From the NCBI RefSeq assembly GCF_020085105.1, contig NC_058052.1:8541733-8605732 (forward strand): a stretch of 64,000 nt of DNA, in the 5' to 3' direction. Source of the DNA: Siniperca chuatsi. Taxonomy: Eukaryota > Chordata > Actinopteri > Centrarchiformes > Sinipercidae. Each line of letters starts with the position of its first letter. Positions within the stretch are counted from its first letter, which is position 1. The notes under the pieces are model-generated. The model had not been told where the DNA came from, made no database searches, and saw only the letters and a program-made list of their open reading frames with translations. Shown here one piece after another: positions 50,505 through 60,607 of the stretch. The translations under genes and the position numbers were made by a program.

Positions 50505-51105
50505 TGAAAGAATAGTTCAACATTTTGTGAAACACACTTATTGGCTTTCTTAATGAAGAGTTAGATGAAAGGATCAATACCAATCTGATGTCTGTATGAT
50601 AAATATGATAGCCAGCAGCCAGTTAGCTTAGACTAAGACTGGAAACAAGGGGAAACAGCGTGGCTTTGTCCGAAGGTAACAAAATCTGCCTAACAGCACC
50701 TCTAAAGCTCACTAAATAAATCTTTTTATCCCTTTTGTTTAATCCGTACCAAAAAAAAGTTTAAAAATGTAAAAAATAAAGTTGTAGTTTTAGTCAGGAG
50801 CACATAAGTTCCTGTAAAAGCACAAGTCGGTTTTGTATAGATTAAACAATTAAACATTAATATATCATGTTAATTAGTAAACTTTAGAGGTGCTGGTAGG
50901 TGGATTTTGTTAGCTTTGGACATAGCCAGGCTAGCTGTTTCCCCGTTTCCAGTCTCTATGCGAAGCTAAGCTAAGCTAATTGGCAGCTGGCTGTAGCCTT
51001 ATATATATTGTACAGACATGTGAGCAGTATCAATCTTCTCATCTAAATGTTGACAAAAAAGAAAATATGCGTATTTCCCAAAAAATCAAACTATTGTTCA
51101 CCTGT
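50505..51105. mobile_element. Foldback-type repeat, family B copy 3 (most complete)
   Basis: The left end is GAATAGTTCAACATTTTGTG; the arm includes AGCCAGTTAGCTTAGACTAA, GACTGGAAACAAGGGGAAAC and AACAGCACCTCTAAAGCTCA. The right arm reads TTTAGAGGTGCTGGTAGGTG, CATAGCCAGGCTAGCTGTTT, GCGAAGCTAAGCTAAGCTAA and ends TCAAACTATTGTTC. The arms are inverted complements of about 215 nt around a roughly 160-nt centre. No coding frame; probably a non-autonomous DNA transposon. Confidence 0.7.
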
Positions 51106-52708
51106 AACAAATGAAATCATTTTGAGGGGAGTTCAAGTCTGTGAAAAGGCTCCTTGTGTGAGTGCGCCTAGTCCCATACAATGCTTAACACCGCTTGTTT
51201 TTCTTTTGCACCCCATACATTAAAAAGTCACACCTCCTAGCAATTAATTTTCTTAAGTGTGATGACCGGCGGTGTCCTGCGGCGCTGGCTGGACTGCTGG
51301 GGTGTTTGGGCCACACCAGGGGAAGCAGTAAGAGAGTGAGAGAGGGTCCCAGGGTGCAGGCCGTCCTCACGCTGTTTACCCACAGACCAGAGCCCCTCCG
51401 AGGGCCAGGGGGAAGCCGTGGCTGGGCCAGAGGCTATTAAAGCCCTGATGGCTTTTGACAGTAATTTCTTCATGAGTCCACAGCCCGCGGGGCCTGCCAG
51501 TGGTGAGATCGGGTGCCTCCTCTTGCCCATTAAAGCACACAAACTGTGCCCACAAATCCCGCTCAATGGTATCTCTGTGCTCACGGAGAGTGTTTGTGCA
51601 TGTGTGAGTGAGAGAAGTGAGGAAGCAGGACTGAGGAGCAGGAGAGGGGGAGGCCTTGCCAATCTTGAGACAGTCCTGGTAACTGGGCCAAAAGGTTTGG
51701 ATGCGTTTCTTCAGTTCAGGCAAGAGTCCAAGCCAACAGGGGAACATATTCGGAAAACCATGCCTTGACATCCAGCCAAATTGTAAAAGGTGTTTACGTG
51801 CATCTCAGCCCAGGGGAGTAGAAATCACACATGACAAGGCTTTAGCATTGTGTTGGGTGGAGGTTGGAGCTTCAGCAGCAGTCGAGGGATTGGATAGAGG
51901 TCTAGGTGAAGGTTGGTGAGTTTGTCGGATGAGGAGAGCAGCAGCAGTAAGGTGTAGCTTCTGCACTGCTACACCTGTAACCAGCACTGCCACTTTAACA
52001 GATTACATGGCTGTTTGGGAAAAGCAAATGTTGTTCTGGGCATGGGGCTAACAAGCACCTTCAGGGGATTTAGGCCAGGAACATGGGTGGAAATTAGGGA
52101 TGTTGCAAAACGATGGAGCTGAATTGTGAGTTTATATGTATAGTGTTTTAGCAAGCAAATAAGGAACACTAAATTATTTTAAATTCATAGAAAGGCTTGG
52201 TTAACAGTATACTTTGGGTTTTTCTAGGGGATAATATCCCTACTGCATAGGACTTGTTGCTTCAGATTCAACATTTCCTTTGCTGTGGATGGAGAAAGTT
52301 CTTGAGAAGGTCATAGGTTATCCATCTCAAATCCACCATTTTAGAGCTGACAGTCATAATCTCTCCTCTGTGTTCCCCTGGGGTGTTAAAACCAGACCAT
52401 TGGGCTGGATTATATCATAGAAAGGAGACCGATGTGTTAATCATAAATTAGAGGCTAAGCCTGAGTGAGCAGGTCAATCTGAGGTCAGTTGCTCAGCCCT
52501 ATAGGGGACTTTCTGTGTGAACAGCCACAGTTTACCACTTAGTAGCCCCAACATAATCAGGCAGGAACAATGTACAGTAGTGTAATGTGTCAAGGCTGCC
52601 CTGAGTCAAATGTTGTTCTTTAAGAAAGAATCCATTCAAACCTCACTGAATGTTCAAGTGTACATTTACTGTATACATTTAAGTATACCTTATGCAAATA
52701 CACATGTT

Positions 52709-52725
52709 CACACACACACACACAC
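52709..52725. repeat. (CA)n microsatellite
   Basis: A CA dinucleotide run of about eight units. Confidence 0.8.
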
Positions 52726-53152
52726 TGGCTCATATAACGCCCTTTTAATGGGCACTCATACTACACACAGCCGAGATTGGTCCATTTATCTGTCTTCAGC
52801 TTACGTGGGAAATCTGTGATGAGAACAGAAATAAGTACCATCCGTTTTTCCAATTCTAAAATGTTTCCTCAGGGGAATTGGCAAGCTGTCTGAAAATGGG
52901 ATGATGATACATGACCTTTGCTATGTATGACTAATACTTGGCTCCTAAAGACTGTGTCAACAAGGTGTTTTATTAAAGACACAGCAAGAAAACACAAAAT
53001 GGCAAAGGCATTACAAGTTTTATATAATAAGAAGGAAAATATAGAAGACTAATTGGATTAGAGAGAAACAAAGGAATTTGCTGATCCAATTAACCTTCTT
53101 TGACACTTAAATACTGGCAGACCCACAGAGAACAAAATGTATAAAAGAGTTC

Positions 53153-53158
53153 TTTATT
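53153..53158 (-). terminator. smoc2: Poly(A) signal of smoc2
   Basis: AATAAA on the minus strand, about 510 nt past the smoc2 stop codon. It is followed within 40 nt by a GT-rich stretch (TTTTGTTCTCTGTGGG), the expected downstream element. The 3'UTR would end near 53135. Confidence 0.6.
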
Positions 53159-53664
53159 TCTAATAAACATGAATACATGTGAACATTGAGGACATTTTTA
53201 TGATGTATGTTTAAAACATTCTTGCAAACTGCTGTACAAAGCCCAAAAAGAGATGTTAAGGTCAGTACATAAGAGATGGTATGGTCTAAGTTATTGTAGC
53301 TGTGTGTAGCAAACCAGCCATATATCCATATAACATCATCAACGTGAGAGGAAAAGTACACTGGGGGAAGGGGCACAAAATGCAACATCAAACATGAAAA
53401 CTTGTACAACTCTGAAAAGTATGCTTTTTAGACACACAAAGGACACATACATTGTATGTGTTAAATATTTTTTGTTTGTCAGGACATAAAAAGCTAACTA
53501 CATCATTCACAGATTCAGCAGTCTGTTTAAATTAAAAACCTTATTTCTACAAAGTGAATTTACATTTTTTTTTTAAAGTACAAAGTGCAAATACTATGGT
53601 TTCCATTATTGCCGATTGGTGAGGGCAGATTCTCCATGCGGGAGGGGAAATCTCAGATGCTGGC
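53159..53664 (-). other. smoc2: smoc2 3'UTR
   Basis: AT-rich sequence between the TAA stop and the proposed poly(A) signal. Open frames within it (for example 53107-53409 on the minus strand) are not coding. Confidence 0.6.
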
Positions 53665-53688
53665 TTAGCCTTGCTTCTTCGAGGGATT
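53665..53688 (-). CDS. smoc2: smoc2 terminal coding exon (24 nt coding)
   Basis: After acceptor TTTCCTCTCCTCAG the exon encodes NPSKKQG and a TAA stop at 53665-53667, in phase 0 with the preceding exon. The basic KKQG/RKQG end matches the C-terminus of vertebrate SMOC2. Confidence 0.88.
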   Translation of the reverse strand, partial: NPSKKQG

Positions 53689-56600
53689 CTGAGGAGAGGA
53701 AATTAGAGTGACATGAGTTTGACATATGCCTTTGTTTCTTTGTACTTAGTCTGACAACTTGTTTAATGACTGTATATTCCTGCCTCAGTCAACACTAACA
53801 GAGATAAAACAATATTACAGTCAGACTTTAGATGAACCACCAATTTCTCTTACAGCCATTTTATCCACTAGGGAAATGCGGCTGTGACTTAGAGGTAGAG
53901 CTGGTCGCCCACTAATCGGAAGATCAGTGGTTCAATCCCGGCTTCCCCCAGCCCGTATGTCGAAGTGTCCTTGGGCAAGATACTGAACCCCAGATTGCTC
54001 GGTTTGTGAGTTTGTGTGAATGACTAGTTTCTTTCTGATGAGCAGTTGGCACCTTGCATGGTAGCCTCTCCCATCAGTGTATGAAGTGCTTCGAGTGATT
54101 GGGAAGACTAGAAAGGCACTATACAAGTATAGTCCATTTTTCCTTTAGTATGGGAGGAGTAGTTTACTTACTGGTTTACTGGAAGGTAAGCCTTCTCCTG
54201 GTTTGGCCACTGTGAGACAAAAAGTGATATAAACCTTAACAACCACAAAATGAGGAATATTGCAGGTCAGTTGAAGCGCCAAATCTTTGTCTCCACAAAG
54301 TACAATGGACCCTTCAATACACACTGTCCCCTTAGTGTTGCTACACTTGTCAAGCTTTCTAATCTAGCACTGTATGCAAGTCACAATGATACCAGTGGCA
54401 GACTTAACACTCAAAAATCTTAGTAATTTTCGAACCAATGGGTCCTTGATTTCAAGAGCAGGCTTCTTATTTCTAGCTGGCAACCGTCAATTTTGCCAGC
54501 TGAAGTGACAGAGGTTGCAAGCAGATTCTATTAGCTGTAGTTAGCTAGCTACTTACTGTTAGCTCCATCAGTTGGTTTTCAGTGTTTCCGGATAACTCGC
54601 ATGGAAATGAAAAACCTTAAATATGCAGATGATGGCCACATACAGTACATGATATCATGCTAATCCAGTGCTGTAATGATGCAAAAACGACAAGATACTG
54701 TTACTTACTCCATTACTGACACTTTGCTATTTTTGGTTTTGAAAAGCTGATACAAAAGCTCCAAACTTTTAGCAGCCCCATGTGCAACGGTTCGGCATGT
54801 GGACAAATCCAAAGCTTGACTGTGCCTAGTTACGTAGGCTAAACTATGATTGGACAATTTCTGTTTGTTAATTGTTAAAAATTCTAATTTACTATCTGAC
54901 TGCCATGATTATTATATTTTATCTATCAATATGTAAGTTTGAAGATTTGGTGCAAGAGACTACATTTAGACATTAGTTAGGTTGTTCAGCTCACCCTCTT
55001 CTTTGGTCACCCCGAGGCAACCAATCAGCTCCTGCAGAGACAGCGCCTTGTCATTGCTGATGTCGCAGTACTCCACAAACTTCTTCACACACTTCTTTGG
55101 CTTGGATTTCTTGCGCAGGAAGCGTTTGAAAGGCTTGATCTCCTTCTTTCCAATGTCCCCACTGGAGTTTTTGTCCAGTTGACTGAAATACCAGTGGACC
55201 ACCCTCTCCTCCAGGGTGTGGCTGGGGTCGGGCTCGGCCATCCTTAATGAGAGATATCAATTCGTTATTCGTTATTCGTTATTCGATATCAATTAGTTAA
55301 TCAGCTAATAATCGCCTCTCCATCACTTCATCCAACTGTCTAAAAGCTGTCTGTCTGTAGCACAGAATACGTTTGTGCCTTTCTGGTAAATGACTGAACC
55401 CATTGATGTTCATCAATAATCGGAAGATGAACAAATCCACTTTCAAATGTCATACCTTCCTGCGGACGCTGGATCTGTGACAGCGTGCACCATGTCTGTT
55501 GACAGCGCGTCAAGAACACTTGTCAGGAACTCTGTTTTCTTTGCCCCAGGACAGCCTGGAAAATAAACCACAGATACCTGAATGAGCGTATGTATGCATT
55601 ATGCAGTTCATATGGAAGTGAGTGTACGAATAAGTCAGCAAACAGAAAAATGATCCCCCTGTCAACTGCATTACAACAATGTGGAACGCTACCGTCATAG
55701 GTGGCCTAATAAATGTTTTGGGAGGGACGCTATGTAACAAGCTGCGTAATTTTAACATGAACAGCACATAAAGATGGCAGAGGAGAAAATAAACCCAAAC
55801 AGGACTCTCACAGTTGGGTTTTACTCCCTCTCATAAAGTGTCAGACCTCCCCTCATCTGGAGGAGGAAGAGGGTACCTGCCAATCATCCTGGAGGCCCCT
55901 GAGTGGTTTTGACAGCTGGAGCACAGACGATGTTACTGAACATTGTATGTGTGGACAAGAGGCTCCATACAGCACCTGAGACACACCTGAGACATCAAGG
56001 GGACCAAAAACAGTCCTGACAGACACATTGTTACATAGGATTTTGTCTGAGGGATGTCTGATTTAAAGGTATGCATCGAGAGACCGACACAACTCAACAC
56101 CAGATCTTCAGTGTGTGGTGGGATTACTATTTGAAATGTCAGCCAGACAAGAGACTGATATAATTAGCCCATAAATCTATAACGTAAAATCTATCATCAA
56201 CTACCCAACTAAAACCAACAGAGAAGCATTATTAGATGCAGAATGACAGGAAAAAAATTTAGTGACAACTGGGGTGGAATGACCCTAATGATAGTAATTG
56301 TCTGTTAGGCCATATAGTTTTAAGAGTGAGGAGGCCAGGGTTGTTCTGGAAGAGCTGAAGGCTACGGCGGCCTGAGAGATTCCTGGATTCCTCTCTCAGC
56401 TCTCCTCTGCTTTCTCACAGTCCAGCTTCCCTCTGCTATTCTCCCTGTGGAGAAGAAGAAATTCTCCGCAGTTTGCTACTTTTATGGCCCAGGCCTGCGG
56501 GGCCAGATTCTCCTGTGTTGGAGATAATAGCATGCTTTGCCCCTCTCTAACAGGTGGCGACCAGAATCGGCATAAACACCCAGCACCCAGCCTCCACTCC

Positions 56601-59600
56601 ACCTTTCCCAAGTAGTGCAGGGCTTTAGCAGCCTGCGCTGAGCGGAGGGTTGAAACATTCACATGTCCAAACTGTTCCACAGTCTTCTTTACATGCTGAA
56701 CCGACTTGCACTTAAGTTTTAGTAGGCCCTCCCTGGCCCTAGCCCAGTAAAATATCTGACCCACCTGTTAATGGCCAAATCGGTGCCTTGTGGAGCCTCT
56801 TGTGGTAAATTAGTCTAGACAGTCACACAATTACACCCACAGAAGGCAAAGTGTTTTTATCTGGCTTCTGACTTAAGAGAGATTTGTGGGATGCAGTTGG
56901 ACTTGTTTGAGGCTTAGTGTTTTTCATGGAGAGCACGCGTCCTCTCCGTAATGCTGCAGGAATCTGAGTGTGTCTGCAGTCCATTCAAATGGGAAGCCAT
57001 CAGGTACAGCTCCAGTCCCTTCCTCTTGGCAGCAAAGGTTTTTCTTCTGGAGGTGGGACAGATCAGCTTCTGTCTGTCTGGACAGTTTAGCTGAGGGGCA
57101 GGGCACAAATGTTCCTGCTGTCATTCAAAGGAAATTGAGTCTGGACATTTTCCGTTCAGTTCAAGGCTACAGCAGTAAAAGCTGTGCTGTCTTATTCCAT
57201 AATGATTATAATTATGTAATACCCAAATTTGACAGATGCAGGATGGCATCAAGCTGCAAGAGCGTCAAATGATTACATTTTTTCTTGTTGAAAAGCTAAG
57301 ATCTGCACCACTATTCATATGCCTTCATATATCTGCTGCCTGTAAAAAGTTGGCCAGTAAGTGCATGTTTGCATGTGTGTGACCTGTGTGTTACTGTCAT
57401 TAAGAAGCAGTGTTTTTCTATGGAGCCACATGGGGCAGAGCCCTGTCAGCACTCACAGCCGCAGCTCCCGATGGCTGCCCCAATGCTATCCCATGATCCC
57501 CGTCTGGGGAGAAAGCTAGCCAAATACTCCGCTTTCCTCTCTTGCCCCCTTCACGGCAACGTTCTCCTTTCTCGCATCTCGCCCCATAAACCTCTCAACA
57601 CCAGCGCTTCAACAGCAAATGGGCTGCAGCAATGTGAAGGCAACATTTATAATTATCCCTGGTTCATACAGTAACAGGGTTTACAGCCTCTGACGCAATT
57701 GCTCATAAAGAAAACAAGATGCTGTTTTTTGACTGTGTCCCAGTGTATTTCATAATTGGCAACCTGGCTGATATGGTGCAGGTTTTTTTTTGACAGGTTT
57801 AGAATGAAGTCTGTGTACTCATGCGAGCGTCTGTGTTAGGTGATTGCATGGCTGAATAAGTACATTGTTTTCTGTCCTACCACTACGTGTTCAGGAGGTG
57901 TTTGGTTGGGCTTGAGATCTTTCTCATGGGATAGTTGTGGCTGTTTTCCACCCTATCGCCACCTCACACTTTCTGCTGACAGTTATACACTGTAATTATT
58001 CCTGCTCAATATCTTAGCAATAATACACACCACCAGTGCCACTGGAAGGCAAAGATGAGTAACATTTGTTAGTCCAAGGAGCTTTCATCTGTGACTGTCG
58101 ATCCTCACTGCTTTATACACACTGTACAAGAGACCTCGATGCCAGAGCAGAGACTGTTCTGCTGCTAAATGCAGCACCTGCGAGCAGAGAGCACAGCTCT
58201 GGCCCAGCACACTGTTACATAAACAGCTGTGGATGGGACGGGAACAGTGGCAGCTCTGTTCATATGCTGCTGGATTATTAACATGTTTACCAAACCACCA
58301 AAAAACAGTTAATTTGCCAAGCACCGCTCAGCTTTAAACTGTGATTTGGTTGTATGCCGCACCAGAAAGCTATAACTCTACTTTGCCTATCATTGGTTTT
58401 ATGATGAGGATGAGCCATACAATTAGTGATAAAATTAAATATGAGGATATTTATCATCTAGTATTTATAAATGTGATGAAAACAAAGGTGAATGCATTTC
58501 ATCCACTGCACTGTAAAATAAATTGGAAAAACTGGAAGCAGCTCACCAAAATCAGAAATCATGACAGTTTGGGAAACAGTTTCAACCATTATTTTCATTT
58601 TCACATTAAAATAAATGCTTTCTGCATTAAGCTAGATGTGTTCAAAATTGGTTTAATCAAGTCAATTCATGTTTGCAATGCCATGTGGGCTAAGTTGTAA
58701 AGCTGAGCAGAGTGCTTGTGACCCTCTATATCAGAAATTAGATCAGTAGGTGGAATGATATGATGCCATAGTTTTAGTTCAGTTTAGTACAGTTTAGTTC
58801 TATCCATTTGTAAATACCACTCAAATATATTAGCATTTTAATTCTGCAGTTTTGAAGTGTCAAATAGCCACCTAACACAGCAAACACAGTCTCACCTGTA
58901 ACTAAGCCCACCCCATGACCACCACCCTCAAACTCCTCTCCCACCCTCAATTTACTTATCTACACTGTTGTCAGCCTTTCTATCACTACCTGTCTCAGGC
59001 ATCCTATTATCCATTATCTCTACCTCTCCTGCCTGCTGTTTCTCCTCCATGCTATCATCCCACTATCCCCCATCTCCCGTGTCAGTTGAAGATTAATCCT
59101 CCCCCCGATCCGTCTCTGTCTCCTTGCTTATTGACCAGTGAGGGGCAGTATCTGGCAATCCTCAACTCTTTATCAATCCTTTCCTTGACCAACAGTGCTA
59201 ATGATGTCAACAAACACACACACACATACTTGCACTGTTATCGCAACCTTGGAAGCGCGGCAGCAGTTGGAGGCCGACTGCTGAAGAACTTCACCATGTG
59301 GTCTGAACAAAGAGGAAAAACAGAGACTGAGTCCAGTCTTTAGAGTGCTACCTTGGAGATGTCTGCTCCTATAATGGTCCTTAGGTTTAGTAGGGTGGGC
59401 CCTGGCATTGCCATCGCACTTTGGCTGTTCGTACCTGTGACAGAAAATACACCATGTGAGAAAATGCCAATTCATTCAAAGTGAAAAGGGTGAAAGGGAT
59501 TGATGATATGATATGTTTTCCAATTACCCCTGTACAGTTAAATCTTAGGGATTCAAATAATTGTTTTGTGGCAAACCAGATGCTGTGAAACACATCCAAA

Positions 59601-60554
59601 AAGAGGGGAGGGATTTGGGGCTGGTATGAGGACAGAAAGGGGAGGGAGGGTGAGAAGGAGAGAGAAGGAGGGAGAGAGGCATTCAGGCAGACAGGGAGCA
59701 TGGGACACAAGGAAGCTTTCACAGCCTCCCTTGGAGAGCCAGCAGAGCCCCGATTGCTGCACTGCGACTGGGCCAAACGCTGGCCTGGGACAATGAGAGA
59801 GAAGGGGGAAAATCCAGGCTTCCATATGTGTGCTAATGTGCTGTCTGGCACTCTGCCTGAAGCCTTGTTAATCTGATACCCAGACTCGCTGCTCAACAAG
59901 AGAGTACCAGTGCCCCACTCTGCCAGCCTGACTGACCTCTGACCTGCCACTCACCAGACCACTGAGTCACTCTGTCTCATCGGCAATGGAGAAGTCTGTC
60001 TGCCTGCTTATGTCAGACTGCATTTTCTGAGTCTCAAATGAAGAAGCTTCTTTTTGTTGTCTGAAAGTTGCTTTATTTCTAACAATTTCTTCTAAATAGA
60101 GAATCTCCTGTAAAGTTTGCATGGTTGCAGACCTTCATATGTTCAGCCACTCACTATGATCACTTACCTGCTTTGTGTAACAACTGTCTGGTTTGCTTAC
60201 CACAAAGAACCGAGCAACACATTCCAAGAAACTTTGTAAATTACCATAACTAAGCCCCCAAATGGCCATATAACGCCTGAGTTTTGCATAGGTGAAGTCT
60301 CTCCCACCTGGTGGAGGTCCCAGGTATGGGCCGTCCGGTGTCCACCAGCACACACCAGCAGTAGCCGGTGGAGGGGTGGCATTGGACCGGCTTGTACAGT
60401 CCTCCTTGGGCACAGTCTGGTACGAATACAGCATCGTTCTTGTGTTGCCTCGCCTCTTCCTGGGCAGACTGCTGCTCCTGGTCACATGATGAGGCTGGAA
60501 AGAGGGGTCAGAGGTTATACAGGAATCAGCAGAAGCGTGAGTGGATTGGTCATA

Positions 60555-60607
<53 letters not shown>

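Larger units (their letters stand above)
27201..53134. other. Intergenic region between dact2 and smoc2, no gene supported
   Basis: About 26 kb was read on both strands. All open frames are short, without recognisable domains or consistent splice signals, apart from frame remnants of a LINE near 45.8-46.0 kb. It holds three copies of repeat family A, three copies of foldback family B, LINE/SINE tails, a (CCCT)n tract and two CTCF-like words. GC-richer blocks near 35750-35900, 48250-48480 and 51237-51780 could be regulatory elements of dact2 or smoc2, but this is unproven. Confidence 0.6.

Noticed and set aside
51237..51771. Overlapping long frames of 131-141 codons as a new gene
   Set aside because: Three overlapping frames are open on both strands because of base composition. 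None shows splice sites, domain motifs or a convincing start context.
53885..53960. Possible tRNA gene
   Set aside because: A and B boxes are present, but the following sequence is a SINE body and the cloverleaf is degraded, so it is a tRNA-derived SINE rather than a functional tRNA.
59387..59950. 187-codon minus-strand open frame over a smoc2 exon
   Set aside because: It runs through intron sequence and uses a different frame from the real 59352-59434 exon, whose frame, splice sites and YEQPKC motif are clear.
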